Made by a program: the position numbers and the translations under genes
Shown here: piece after piece, positions 6,683-15,340 of the stretch
How the letters are laid out: every line of letters begins with the position of its first letter
Numbering within the stretch: position 1 is the first letter of the stretch
Virus record (IMG/VR): IMGVR_UViG_3300009079_000020
Location: 1-64,000 of that record
Length of the DNA stretch: 64,000 bases
Source of the DNA: a virus
Direction: 5' to 3' (one strand)
The notes under the pieces: generated by a model
The model's input: the letters and a program-made list of their open reading frames with translations, nothing else
Databases searched by the model: none
Told to the model about the DNA's origin: nothing

Positions 6683-6711
6683 TGTACATATGGTTTGTAA
6701 CAGTGTAGAGT
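6683..6711 (+). promoter_or_regulatory. TGTACA-N17-TAGAGT early/middle promoter
   Basis: TGTACA at 6683-6688, 17-bp spacer, TAGAGT at 6706-6711, preceded by an A-rich AAATAAACG. It lies 24 bp before the gene at 6735, which has an AGGAGA ribosome-binding site. Confidence 0.75.
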
Positions 6712-6734
6712 ATACTTATCAATAGGAGATAAAC

Positions 6735-6950
6735 ATGACTTACACTATACAAACCGATATCGCACATACCGCAACACAATCCGAAATTAAACAATTCGCT
6801 TCCGAACACAATTGTATTCTATCAAAATTCCAACCTCTCGGCCCTGCCGGCGGAAATCACTTATGCGATTTCACATCTAATTCTCTCGATTCTATTCAAA
6901 AATTGTGCGACCAACTTTCATATCCCCATAAAAACATCGAAAAAATTTAA
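6735..6950 (+). CDS. Small hypothetical early protein (71 aa)
   Basis: It stands alone between two copies of the early/middle promoter and has a good AGGAGA site. The sequence (FASEHNCILSKFQPLGPAGG) looks like a small alpha/beta fold. No family recognised. Expression early in infection is inferred from the promoter class. Confidence 0.6.
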   Translation: MTYTIQTDIAHTATQSEIKQFASEHNCILSKFQPLGPAGGNHLCDFTSNSLDSIQKLCDQLSYPHKNIEKI

Positions 6951-6969
6951 AAAAAAGTGAAATTAACTG

Positions 6970-6998
6970 TGTACAAACAGTTTGTAATGTAGTAAGAT
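6970..6998 (+). promoter_or_regulatory. TGTACA-N17-TAAGAT early/middle promoter
   Basis: TGTACA at 6970-6975, 17-bp spacer, TAAGAT at 6993-6998. It lies 28 bp before the DUF932 gene. Confidence 0.75.
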
Positions 6999-7026
6999 AT
7001 ACTTATCAAATGATGGAGATTATATA

Positions 7027-7983
7027 ATGGCACACGAAGTAGAAATGATTAACGGTCAAGCTCAACTAGCATACGTTGGTGATGTACCTTGGCACGGTCT
7101 TGGTGTTGAAGTTCGGAACGATATGACACCTGAGCAGATTATGGTAAAAGCTGGCCTTGATTGGACAGTTGAAAAAGAAGAAGTACAAACAGTATCAGGT
7201 GTAAAAATTCCTGGTAAAAAAGCTTTGGTTCGTTCTTCTGACGGTTCAGTTTTAGATATGGTCGGTGACGACTGGAATCCTGTACAAAATACACAAGCTT
7301 TCGAATTCTTCTCAGATTTCGTAATGGCAGGTGATATGGAAATGAATGTGGCAGGATCTTTAAAGGATGGAAAAAATGTATTCGCTCTCGCAAAAGTCAA
7401 AGAGTCTTTCACTATTCTCGGCGAAGACCAAGTTGACTCCTATCTTTTGTTTAGCAATCCTCACCAATATGGTAAAGCTGTTGATATTCGCTTTACTCCC
7501 ATTCGTGTTGTATGCAATAACACGCTCACATTTTCTTTAAATTCAAAGTCTAAAAACTTTGTAAAAGTTGGCCATCGTTCAGTCTTCGATGCTGATATGG
7601 TTAAAGAGCAAATGGGACTTGCTTCTGAAAAGTTTGCACAGTATAAAGAGATGGCAGAATTCTTGTCAACTCGTCGTTATAACGCAGAATCGCTGATTCA
7701 ATACTATAACGAAGTATTCCCACATCGTGAGCAGCGTACTGTTTCAGCGTTCGATGATTTATCACGTACAGCTCAGTTAGCAGCTTCCAACATCGAAACT
7801 CAGCCTGGTGCAGAGTTTGGTCAAGGAACTTGGTGGCAGGCATTTAACTCTGTTACATATATGACTGACCACATTCAAGGTCGTAGTGCAGAGAGTCGTT
7901 TGAATAACCAATGGTTTGGTTACAATCAAGGACGAAAAATTAATGCTGCTAACAAAGCAGTAGAATTTGCGACAGCAGCATGA
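7027..7983 (+). CDS. DUF932 (phage/plasmid-like TIGR03299) protein
   Basis: The sequence matches the DUF932 family: YVGDVPWHGLGVEV near the N-terminus, then GVKIPGKKALVRSSDG, VGDDWNPVQNTQAFEF and FTPIRVVCNNTLTFSL. At 318 aa it is of usual length. The family is common on plasmids and phages and has no established function. It is expressed alone from its own early/middle promoter. A small gene overlaps its stop (ATGA). Confidence 0.85.
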   Translation: MAHEVEMINGQAQLAYVGDVPWHGLGVEVRNDMTPEQIMVKAGLDWTVEKEEVQTVSGVKIPGKKALVRSSDGSVLDMVGDDWNPVQNTQAFEFFSDFVMAGDMEMNVAGSLKDGKNVFALAKVKESFTILGEDQVDSYLLFSNPHQYGKAVDIRFTPIRVVCNNTLTFSLNSKSKNFVKVGHRSVFDADMVKEQMGLASEKFAQYKEMAEFLSTRRYNAESLIQYYNEVFPHREQRTVSAFDDLSRTAQLAASNIETQPGAEFGQGTWWQAFNSVTYMTDHIQGRSAESRLNNQWFGYNQGRKINAANKAVEFATAA

Positions 7984-8162
7984 AAATTATAAATGATAAA
8001 AAGAACCCCTCGTTGTTAGGGGTTCTTGAACCTGCTGATCGCATTGATGAATACGAAAAATGGGTAGATAATCTTAATCAAGATCTAAAAGATTCTGGTT
8101 ACGATCAATATGAGTACAAAGTTGTAAAAAAGAGAGATAAGCTTTACATCAACCGTTTGTAG
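7980..8162 (+). CDS. Small hypothetical protein (60 aa)
   Basis: It is translationally coupled to the DUF932 gene by ATGA overlap. The product is charged and helical with a C-terminal basic strand (YKVVKKRDKLYINRL). A perfect 10-bp hairpin lies in its first codons, which may modulate its expression. A Rho-independent terminator follows. No family recognised. Confidence 0.5.
   Translation: MKIINDKKNPSLLGVLEPADRIDEYEKWVDNLNQDLKDSGYDQYEYKVVKKRDKLYINRL
8001..8027 (+). other. Perfect 10-bp hairpin inside a small gene
   Basis: AAGAACCCCT (8001-8010) and AGGGGTTCTT (8018-8027) pair without mismatch around a 7-nt loop. No T run follows, so it is not an ordinary terminator. It falls on codons 8-16 of the 60-aa gene. 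Confidence 0.6.
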
Positions 8163-8171
8163 ACTAAATTT

Positions 8172-8194
8172 AGAGGCTTTTGCCTCTTTTTTTT
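8172..8194 (+). terminator. Rho-independent terminator
   Basis: AGAGGC (8172-8177), TTTT loop, GCCTCT (8182-8187), then T run to 8194. It separates the early DUF932 unit from the late cluster that starts at 8230. Confidence 0.85.
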
Positions 8195-8196
8195 AT

Positions 8197-8204
8197 TATA
8201 AATA
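8197..8204 (+). promoter_or_regulatory. Late promoter for the head-associated cluster
   Basis: Exact TATAAATA directly after a terminator and 25 bp before the ATG at 8230. It probably drives the run of genes from 8230 onward. Confidence 0.75.
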
Positions 8205-8229
8205 CACTATATACTTTAGAGGTTCTAAC

Positions 8230-9225
8230 ATGCATTCTTTTATAAAATTTTTATCAGAAGGCTTTGGTAATAACGAAGCTGGTGTCTATCATGAAATACT
8301 GGTGGGTAAGCATTTATCGAACGGTAAACATATGCACGATCCAAAGGGACGGCCAGGTGAATCATCTAAGGATGCACATGATAAATTAGAAAAAGCAGCT
8401 AAAGCACATGGCGGTGATGCACTGGTAAAAGATCATCAGGAAAAAGCTAAAGTAGCAGCTGAAGATATAAAAAGGCAGGTTAAAAAAGCAGGCCATACCA
8501 TAAAACATGTACATTGGACTTCAAAACCAGGGGACGTAGAGAGAGTAACTGGAGTTAAGTCTTCTCAAAAAGAAGATCCTTCTGATATTATGGTTACAAC
8601 CCATAAAGGTAAACAGATAGGGATATCTTTGAAGGTATCTAAAAAAACATCTAAGGTTCCTGCTTCGAGTTTAGGGCAGACTTCAGGCGGACGTAAGGCC
8701 GCAAGATTAGGAACTGCGCATAAGAAAGCTATTGCAGATAGACATAAAGGTTTAGCAACTACGTCTAATAAACAGAGTAGAAAAGATTGGGCAAAAGAAA
8801 ATCCTAAAGCTCATGCTGATATCAAAGCCTCTAATAAAAAGTTTCTAGGAGACGTTGCTAAAAAGCAAGCGAGAGAGCTTAATGCTAGGATTCGTGTTGG
8901 CCATGTAGACCACGTTATAGATCATATGCGTCAAGTTATGCATGCAAAATCTACTCCGATGCAATCAAAAGGACACGACCATATTAAGCACACGACGTGG
9001 CGTTCTTCTAAAGGTGTTCAGACCAAATCAGCAAATCCAGGAAAAGATCATGAACATATATTTGCGGCCATTCGCAAAGAACCTCATAAGCTAAAGATTA
9101 CTCACACTGCAGGAGGTTCAGTCAACTTTCATCATAACGGTAAAAAGGTAGTAACGCAATCGCACAAATTTGATTCGCAATCAGATCCCTTATCCACGTT
9201 AAAAAGTGCTGGACACATAGCTTAA
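8230..9225 (+). CDS. Basic His/Lys-rich protein with capsid-targeting-like N-terminus
   Basis: The protein starts MHSFIKFLSEGF. This F-x-x-F-L-x-E leader is shared with several neighbours and resembles the T4 capsid-targeting propeptide cut after L/I-x-E by the gp21 prohead protease. The rest is strongly basic and rich in H and K (GHTIKHVHWTSKPGD, KGLATTSNKQSRKDW), as expected of a DNA-compatible internal head protein. Residues about 95-140 include an EDPSDIMVTTHKGKQIGIS-LK strand pair reminiscent of PD-(D/E)xK nuclease cores. That reading is weak. Related proteins occur in marine T4-like phages without assigned function. Confidence 0.6.
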   Translation: MHSFIKFLSEGFGNNEAGVYHEILVGKHLSNGKHMHDPKGRPGESSKDAHDKLEKAAKAHGGDALVKDHQEKAKVAAEDIKRQVKKAGHTIKHVHWTSKPGDVERVTGVKSSQKEDPSDIMVTTHKGKQIGISLKVSKKTSKVPASSLGQTSGGRKAARLGTAHKKAIADRHKGLATTSNKQSRKDWAKENPKAHADIKASNKKFLGDVAKKQARELNARIRVGHVDHVIDHMRQVMHAKSTPMQSKGHDHIKHTTWRSSKGVQTKSANPGKDHEHIFAAIRKEPHKLKITHTAGGSVNFHHNGKKVVTQSHKFDSQSDPLSTLKSAGHIA

Positions 9226-9926
9226 TGGCACGCAATCAATACTTAGAACTCATAACACTACAAATAGCAGCCGGCCAAGTACTTAAAACTTCTTCAATAG
9301 ATAAGTTTGGATACAACAGTGCGCTTGGTAATACTTACGAAACTATTTGGAGTGGCAACAACCGTTACACTTATATAACTACTCCAGGAACAGCTATTGT
9401 AACAAGTGGAGATTCAGATGATAATGGTGGAACAGTTCTTATCCAAGGATTAGATGCAGAATATAATGAAATTTCAGAAACTCTTACTGTAGGTGGGCCT
9501 GCAGGTTCTGCTGTATTTCACAGAGTGCATAGAGCATCGCTTGCGACAGCAAACACTGGTGATACAAACCAAGGGGCCATCACGGTAACTGTTGATTCAA
9601 AGTCAGTGGCAATCATACCAATTGGTTATGGTCAGACACTGATGTGTTTATACACTATCCCGAGAAGAAAAAGAGGTTATCTATTTCAACTAGATATTGG
9701 TTGTTCAAAGGATCAGGAGCTAGAAGCTAAAATAGTTGAAAGAAATGGTACAACTAATGTTTGGCAAACAAAGGCGTTTATTACAACCCGTGGTGGGTTT
9801 TTAGAAAAGAACTTTAATATTCCTATTGAGATAGATGAGAAACACGACGTCGAAGTTAGAGCAAAGGCAAGTGCCGGATCGGCTGCAGTTAGCGCAGGAT
9901 TTGAACTTGTATTGGTGGACAAATGA
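9225..9926 (+). CDS. Beta-rich virion structural protein
   Basis: A 233-aa protein composed largely of beta strands and rich in T, G and A (TPGTAIVTSGDSDDNGGTV, AVFHRVHRASLATANTGDT). This pattern is typical of decoration or neck/fibre proteins of T4-like marine phages. It lacks the capsid-leader motif of its neighbours. Start (ATGG overlapping TAATGG of the gene before) and stop (overlapping ATG of the gene after) show tight coupling. Exact virion location is unknown. Confidence 0.55.
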   Translation: MARNQYLELITLQIAAGQVLKTSSIDKFGYNSALGNTYETIWSGNNRYTYITTPGTAIVTSGDSDDNGGTVLIQGLDAEYNEISETLTVGGPAGSAVFHRVHRASLATANTGDTNQGAITVTVDSKSVAIIPIGYGQTLMCLYTIPRRKRGYLFQLDIGCSKDQELEAKIVERNGTTNVWQTKAFITTRGGFLEKNFNIPIEIDEKHDVEVRAKASAGSAAVSAGFELVLVDK

Positions 9927-11149
9927 GTTTTAAAGAATACATAACTGAACAAAAGAATACGCATATGACCCACATAGAAGACAAAGTCATCTATGGCGGA
10001 GTTAAAGGTACGAGACAAGCAATTATGGCTTTACGTGAATTGAGAGATATGCTAAAAGGAGAACATAATGGATCTGTCAGTGTTAAGTGGGACGGAGCAC
10101 CTGCCATCTTTGCTGGCGTTGATCCCCGCGATGGCAATTTCTTTATTGCTAAGAAGGGAATCTTCAATAAGAATCCTAAGGTTTATAAGTCTGATGCTGA
10201 CGTGGACGCTGACACTTCTGGTGATCTTGCAGTTAAACTTAAGCTGGCTCTTAAGCACCTTCCGTCTTTAGGAATTAAAGGTGTAATACAAGGTGACTTC
10301 TTATTTAGCCCAGGAGACGTAAAAACCAAAAAGATTAAAGGGCAAGCATACGTTACATTTCATCCTAATACTATAGTCTATGCTTTACCAGCCGATTCTG
10401 CAGGTGCAAAAGCTGTTAAGTCTTCTAAAATCGGAATTGTGTGGCATACAACTTATACTGGTAGAACTTTTGAAGCAATGAAAGCTTCTTATGGAGTTGA
10501 TGTTTCGAAGCTTAATTCATCTAAAACGGTGTGGTCACAAGACGCAATGCTTAGAGATCTAACAAAAGCCACAATGAGTAAGAAAGATACTGAATTGGTA
10601 AATGAGTACCTTTCTCAGGCTGGATTTATTTTTAACAAAATTGCGGGATCCACTTTACGTCAGCTGGAGTCTAATCAACAGCTAGCACAACTTGTAGAAC
10701 AATTTAATAATACTTATGTTAGAGATGGTAAAGTTATCACTGATACCAATAAGCATGTAGCACTTCTTATTTCTTGGATTAATAAGAGGTATAAAAAAGA
10801 GATAGATAAGAGGAAGTCAGTTAAAGGTAAAGCAACTCAACAAGATAAATTAGATAGTATTCTATCGTTTTTCTCAGAAAAAAATAGAAATAGTTTAAAA
10901 TATATGTTCGATTTGCAAAAAGTCTTGGTTTTAGCGAAATTAAAACTTATAAATAACCTTAACAAACTTGGTAATATTGATACCTTCGTAAAAACAAGTA
11001 AAGGTTATAAAGTAACCGGAGCTGAAGGTTATGTAGCAATTGACAAAATAGGCGGTGATGCAGTGAAAATTGTTGATCGTATGGAATTTTCATACAACAA
11101 CTTTTCACCAGATATATTAAAAGGATGGGATAAGCCAGCAAGGAACTAA
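9923..11149 (+). CDS. KxDG nucleotidyltransferase (ligase-like) protein, probably packaged
   Basis: After the leader MSFKEYITEQ comes VSVKWDGAPAIFAGVDPRDG, which matches motif I of the covalent nucleotidyltransferase superfamily (ATP-dependent DNA/RNA ligases, KxDG with the Lys as AMP acceptor). GVIQGDFLF and VWHTTYTG could be later core motifs. The length (408 aa) and T4-phage context fit the DUF6267-type family of marine phages. The N-terminal F-x-x-Y-I-T-E leader suggests delivery into the capsid, which would put a strand-joining or RNA-sealing enzyme into the host with the DNA. Activity is inferred, not shown. Confidence 0.6.
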   Translation: MSFKEYITEQKNTHMTHIEDKVIYGGVKGTRQAIMALRELRDMLKGEHNGSVSVKWDGAPAIFAGVDPRDGNFFIAKKGIFNKNPKVYKSDADVDADTSGDLAVKLKLALKHLPSLGIKGVIQGDFLFSPGDVKTKKIKGQAYVTFHPNTIVYALPADSAGAKAVKSSKIGIVWHTTYTGRTFEAMKASYGVDVSKLNSSKTVWSQDAMLRDLTKATMSKKDTELVNEYLSQAGFIFNKIAGSTLRQLESNQQLAQLVEQFNNTYVRDGKVITDTNKHVALLISWINKRYKKEIDKRKSVKGKATQQDKLDSILSFFSEKNRNSLKYMFDLQKVLVLAKLKLINNLNKLGNIDTFVKTSKGYKVTGAEGYVAIDKIGGDAVKIVDRMEFSYNNFSPDILKGWDKPARN

Positions 11150-11150
11150 A

Positions 11151-11600
11151 ATGGCAGTAGGATTTAAAGATTTTCTAACAGTTGATTATACGCAAACTGG
11201 CGATGGGCAACTAGCACGTAATGCTAAAAAGCGTAAAATGGATACACCAACAGGTAATACAGCTGAAACTGTAGAGCCAGCTGATGAAGCATTGAATATG
11301 CAGCAAAGGCGAAAAAGAGCTATTCAAATGAAGAAGTTTGCAGCACGACTTAAAATAGGTCGTAAAAAAGCTTCTATGAAAATAGCAACAGGCCCGGTTC
11401 TTGCAAGAAGAGCGCGTAAGGCTGCTAGAAATGCTATGGCCAAAAAGATGACTAAAGGTATAGCTAAAGTAGATCTTACCCCCGCAAGAAAGCAAGAGAT
11501 TGAAAAAAGGTTGGATAAAATGCAGCCTAGAGTCAATCGTTTAGCCAAACGCTTGCTCCCAAAAATACGTAAAGCAGAAATATCTAAAAAGCGCGGGTGA
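11151..11600 (+). CDS. Highly basic small protein, probable internal head protein
   Basis: It starts MAVGFKDFLTVDYT, a variant of the leader of its neighbours that lacks the Glu. The body is dominated by K and R (QQRRKRAIQMKKFAARLKI, RRARKAARNAMAKKM) and is probably helical. Such composition is typical of nucleoid-like internal proteins that balance DNA charge in capsids. It lies 1 nt after the ligase-like gene. No enzymatic motif. Confidence 0.6.
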   Translation: MAVGFKDFLTVDYTQTGDGQLARNAKKRKMDTPTGNTAETVEPADEALNMQQRRKRAIQMKKFAARLKIGRKKASMKIATGPVLARRARKAARNAMAKKMTKGIAKVDLTPARKQEIEKRLDKMQPRVNRLAKRLLPKIRKAEISKKRG

Positions 11601-11607
11601 CATCTAT

Positions 11608-13077
11608 ATGATTAATAAGTTTAGCCAATTTCTTGTTGAAGAAGAAAAGTCTATTTATTTTACGTTTGGTAGAATGAATCCTCCTACTATTGGCCATGGA
11701 AAATTACTAGATGCTCTTGCCTCGAAAGCAGGACGTAGTCCTTATCGTGTGTATGTATCTCAATCGCAAGATAAGAAAAAAAACCCATTACAATATAAAG
11801 ATAAAATAAAACATGCTAGAAAAATGTTTCCTAAGCATGCTAGATCTATTGTATCAAATAAAAAAGTAAAAACTATTATTGATGTTTTGGCAACACTTTA
11901 TGATGAAGGCTACCGTAATGTTTCTGTCGTCGTTGGCGCAGATAGACTTTCAGAATTTGATATACTATTAAATAAGTATAACGGTAAAAAGGGTAGGCAT
12001 GGTTTTTATAACTTCAATAAAATTGATATAGTATCGGCCGGACAAAGAGATCCAGACGCTGAAGGGGCAGAAGGCGCTTCTGCTACTAAGCAAAGGCATG
12101 CAGCAAGTGAAGATGATTTTGTTTCATTTGCGCAAGGTCTTCCAAAGGCTATGTCTAATCCAGAAGCTAAAAAGTTATTTAATGATGTACGTAAAGGGAT
12201 GGGCTTAAAAGAGGCCAAAGAGTTTAAAAACCATATTCAGTTAGATCCTGTATCAGACATAAGAGAAGCATATCTTAGAGATGATATATTCAAAACTGGC
12301 GAAGAAGTGGTAATGACAAGAAACGGTATTGTTGGAAATATTAAGTATCTTGGCACTAATTATTTAATCATCGAATCGAAGGGTGAGACCTGGAGATGTT
12401 GGTTAAATGACGTATCTAAAGTTAACCCGAACGATATTCCCCCTAAACACGCTACTGCAGATTTTGGCGCGACACCCGAAGATGGTCCGTACAGAAATAT
12501 GATTAGTGAAGAACGTCAGCCAGATTGGGGGACACCCGAGTCTGTAACCAAAGCAAAAGCAATGACTCCAGGCCAAGCCGACGAAGCTTGTTGGGATACT
12601 CATAAACAAATTGGTACGAAGAAGAAGGGAAACAAGATGGTTCCTAATTGCGTACCAAAAGAGTCTCAAGACCAAGATATAAAAGATCGGCCAGGTTCTC
12701 AGCCTAAAAAATATCATGTAGGTTTGAGTAAAGCTCAAAAAATATCTAGAGACAGGCAGTTTAAAAAACAAGCTAATATGTCTGATAAAGATCCAGGTGC
12801 ATACAAACCTGCAGCAGGTGACGCCACAGCTAAAACAAAAACTTCAAAACACACTCTAAAATTTAGAAAAATGTTTGGTGAATCTTTAGCCACTACAGCA
12901 GCTAAAGATAAGATAAGTAGAGAAAAAGAAGCTGATAAAAAGAAACACGATAGAATGCTAGACCGTGCACGCTTAAAAGATGTAAAGGTAGCTAATATGA
13001 AAGAATATGGCGGGCCTCCGATCTCTAGAGCAGAATACTTAAAGCAAAAGCCAATGAAAGGGCCTAAGAATGGTTAG
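11608..13077 (+). CDS. Cytidylyltransferase-like nucleotidyltransferase with capsid leader
   Basis: The leader MINKFSQFLVEE is followed by YFTFGRMNPPTIGHGKLLDAL, the (H/T)xGH signature of the cytidylyltransferase/NMN-adenylyltransferase superfamily. VVVGADRLSEF and GASATKQR correspond to the second substrate loop and the ISSTxxR-like motif. A central SH3-like segment (about residues 232-270, EEVVMTRNGIVGNIKYLG) and a long basic tail follow. Similar proteins occur in marine T4-like phages. The substrate is unknown; NAD or CDP-sugar chemistry are both possible. The 3-prime end overlaps the next gene by 8 nt. Confidence 0.65.
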   Translation: MINKFSQFLVEEEKSIYFTFGRMNPPTIGHGKLLDALASKAGRSPYRVYVSQSQDKKKNPLQYKDKIKHARKMFPKHARSIVSNKKVKTIIDVLATLYDEGYRNVSVVVGADRLSEFDILLNKYNGKKGRHGFYNFNKIDIVSAGQRDPDAEGAEGASATKQRHAASEDDFVSFAQGLPKAMSNPEAKKLFNDVRKGMGLKEAKEFKNHIQLDPVSDIREAYLRDDIFKTGEEVVMTRNGIVGNIKYLGTNYLIIESKGETWRCWLNDVSKVNPNDIPPKHATADFGATPEDGPYRNMISEERQPDWGTPESVTKAKAMTPGQADEACWDTHKQIGTKKKGNKMVPNCVPKESQDQDIKDRPGSQPKKYHVGLSKAQKISRDRQFKKQANMSDKDPGAYKPAAGDATAKTKTSKHTLKFRKMFGESLATTAAKDKISREKEADKKKHDRMLDRARLKDVKVANMKEYGGPPISRAEYLKQKPMKGPKNG

Positions 13078-13324
13078 ATTCGGCGCATACATTGCAGAAG
13101 ATGCAACGGCTGGTTTAAAGAAAAAAGCCGAGAAATCAGGAATGCCATTGAGCGTTCTTCGTTCAGTTTATAATAGAGGTGTGGCCGCATGGAAAACCGG
13201 TCATAGACCTGGTACGACTCCACAGCAATGGGGTTTTGCAAGAGTAAATTCATTTGTTACCAAATCATCTGGTACATGGGGAAAAGCAGACAAAGATCTA
13301 GCAGCGAAAGTAAGAGGCAAGTAA
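13070..13324 (+). CDS. DUF5824-like protein with capsid leader
   Basis: The leader MVRFGAYIAED is followed by GLKKKAEKSGMPLSVLRSVY, AAWKTGHRPGTTPQQWGFAR and VNSFV, which I recognise as the conserved core of the DUF5824 family of phage proteins. Function is unknown. At 84 aa it is essentially only this domain. It is basic and sits among other candidate internal head proteins. Confidence 0.65.
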   Translation: MVRFGAYIAEDATAGLKKKAEKSGMPLSVLRSVYNRGVAAWKTGHRPGTTPQQWGFARVNSFVTKSSGTWGKADKDLAAKVRGK

Positions 13325-14911
13325 ATGACCGTAAAATCAGCAGATAAAAAACCTGAAAAATATGTAGGACCTGATGGAAAACCAAAGATTCGTATGGTTT
13401 CTGTAGATAAAGAAGTTGTGAAGAATGAAGCATACGATGAGCCACAAGGCCAAGCAAAACGTATAGCGTCTCCATTACAAAAGGCTCGCATGGATAAAGA
13501 AAAAGCTGATCGCGATCGGGAGGGTAAACTAAAATCAGAAGGTAAAACTTTTGACCAAATTCGCAATGAAGCTTATTCTATGAAAGAAATGGTATGCGAA
13601 TCTTGCGGTGATACATATGGTAAACCTACAAACGAAACCTGCATGTATGATGCTTATGATATGGCCGGAGAAAATTGGTGCAGCAGAAAAGAATATATTG
13701 CGGCTCAAAAGAAAAATGAAGCTAACACATATGTAGGTCAACGTGACAAAATGAAAATCATCGATCGTAAGCCTCACCCCGATGGTGGTCATATTGTGAC
13801 TCTGCAAACACAAGCTGGTAAAACTATTAAGCGCCATTTAAAGAATGGTAAAGTCAAAGACATGAACGAAGCAAAACTGATGTCGGATGAAGATGTTGCC
13901 AAAATGGTTGCTAAAAGATTAGATAATAGGAGAAATGCGGACAGCTATGACCAAATTGCAGTGATTAAAGATATTATGAATAAATCACCAAAGCAAAAAA
14001 GTCTTGCTACCGATAGAGAATTTATTGATGACGTCTTAGACATTCTATTCAAGAAATATAGATTCAGATCAAACCAGAGAAGAGAATCTGTTGAACTTGA
14101 TGAAGCAAAGTTTTCGCCTAAACACGTCAAAATGGCAATAGGTATTGCATCCGATAAAAGATATAAGGGCGGCAATATGACTGGCGCTGTAAAAGCAATG
14201 GACAAAATGAAACCTGGCATTTCGAATCATCCACAAGTTTCTGCTGTTTTGAAAAGACAAAATGAAGATATGAATGAAGAAACTCTCGATGAGTTAACAG
14301 CAGCCGAAAAGAAACTTGTCAATCAAATGTATGACAAAAAAGGTAACCTTACTCCACTAGGTAAAAGGGTTATGGATCATGGCAAAAAAGCAGCAGGCAT
14401 CAAAGAAACATTTGGTCGTGCACGGTTTGCTCAACAGCTAAAGAAAAAGGGCGTTGATGTAAGTAAGTTGCATAATCAAAATGTTAAAGATGCTGCAGCG
14501 GCAAAAGAACGCCAAAAAGCAGCACAAACAGACTATGATAACTTTAAGAATAAAAAAGAATCGGTTGATGAAGTATTAGATACACCAAAAGCAATGGATA
14601 GTTATCATAACAAAGCTAAAGCTCAAAGTGATCGTGCACGTAACTCTGCAACTGCAAAGATTGTAAGAGGAAATAAAGACATCTCAAAAGAAAAAGATGT
14701 TATTCGCAAGCGCGAAAAAGGTATGGACATGGCTACGAACGTGAGAGCCAAGCAGTTTCGTAAATCAATTGGCAGAGGTTATAGCGGAGAAGCTACTATC
14801 CCTGATGGTCAGACAGCGCTTACTAAAAGAGACCCTATCAAGAAAAATGATATGGATAAACTATCTGCAATTCGTAAAATGCTAGACAGAGAAAAGGCTA
14901 TTAAGAAATAA
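13325..14911 (+). CDS. Long basic protein with repeated Asn/Asp-Glu-Ala sites, possible head-core polyprotein
   Basis: This 528-aa protein is rich in K, E, D and A, with little hydrophobic core. A short motif recurs: VKNEAYDE (about residue 33), IRNEAYSM (80), KNEANTYV (130), DMNEAKLM (179), LDEAKFSP, MNEETLDE and VDEVLD. A cysteine cluster (CESCGDTYG, then C in NETCMYD) could bind metal. Spaced repeats separating basic segments suggest a precursor cut at several sites by the prohead protease, or a scaffold-like core. It lacks the N-terminal leader itself. No enzymatic motif is visible. Confidence 0.55.
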   Translation: MTVKSADKKPEKYVGPDGKPKIRMVSVDKEVVKNEAYDEPQGQAKRIASPLQKARMDKEKADRDREGKLKSEGKTFDQIRNEAYSMKEMVCESCGDTYGKPTNETCMYDAYDMAGENWCSRKEYIAAQKKNEANTYVGQRDKMKIIDRKPHPDGGHIVTLQTQAGKTIKRHLKNGKVKDMNEAKLMSDEDVAKMVAKRLDNRRNADSYDQIAVIKDIMNKSPKQKSLATDREFIDDVLDILFKKYRFRSNQRRESVELDEAKFSPKHVKMAIGIASDKRYKGGNMTGAVKAMDKMKPGISNHPQVSAVLKRQNEDMNEETLDELTAAEKKLVNQMYDKKGNLTPLGKRVMDHGKKAAGIKETFGRARFAQQLKKKGVDVSKLHNQNVKDAAAAKERQKAAQTDYDNFKNKKESVDEVLDTPKAMDSYHNKAKAQSDRARNSATAKIVRGNKDISKEKDVIRKREKGMDMATNVRAKQFRKSIGRGYSGEATIPDGQTALTKRDPIKKNDMDKLSAIRKMLDREKAIKK

Positions 14912-14912
14912 A

Positions 14913-15110
14913 ATGATTAGTAAGAAATGTAAACTGCATCTAGAAGAAGCAAATATGACAAGATGGCAGCACTTTAAGCATGCTTGTCATATTAGTTGGA
15001 GACTTGAAAAAGCAGCATGGGCTGTATTTTTGCATGCCTTTGTTCCTAGATGGTTTACATCTACTGCTACAGATACTTGCAAAGATATAGTTAAGAGTGC
15101 TAAAAAATGA
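14913..15110 (+). CDS. DUF6356-like small protein
   Basis: The core TRWQHFKHACHISWRLEKAA plus VFLHAFVPRWFTSTATDT matches the small DUF6356 phage family (HF...S...K......HAFVP..). An internal ATG at 14955 (MTRWQHF) is the usual family start, while the ATG at 14913 gives a 14-residue extension; neither has a strong ribosome-binding site. A hydrophobic central helix may touch the membrane. Function unknown. Confidence 0.55.
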   Translation: MISKKCKLHLEEANMTRWQHFKHACHISWRLEKAAWAVFLHAFVPRWFTSTATDTCKDIVKSAKK

Positions 15111-15340
15111 TAGGTTTTAAGAGGTTCGTATCAGAAAAAAAATCTGAGACTTGGGAAGCCGGCTATAAGCGCCGTGTTATTAAGACTACAGATGCCGACC
15201 ATAAAGCTGACGGGTATAATTGGAGAATCAAAGGTAAGGAACGTCCTGAGATTTCTATCAAGTTATATAAGTCTAAGCCTGATCAGGCAGAATTTAATAA
15301 GCAGATGCAAAGAGTAGCGGGGCACGAGTTCGGTGGATAA
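15107..15340 (+). CDS. Small basic protein with capsid-type leader
   Basis: It begins MIGFKRFVSEKKS, another example of the F-x-x-F-[LIV]-x-E leader. The rest (77 aa in all) is basic and compact (WRIKGKERPEISIKLYKS). ATGA overlap with the upstream gene, and overlap with the downstream GTG start, indicate coupling. Probably a head-packaged small protein. No family recognised. Confidence 0.55.
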   Translation: MIGFKRFVSEKKSETWEAGYKRRVIKTTDADHKADGYNWRIKGKERPEISIKLYKSKPDQAEFNKQMQRVAGHEFGG

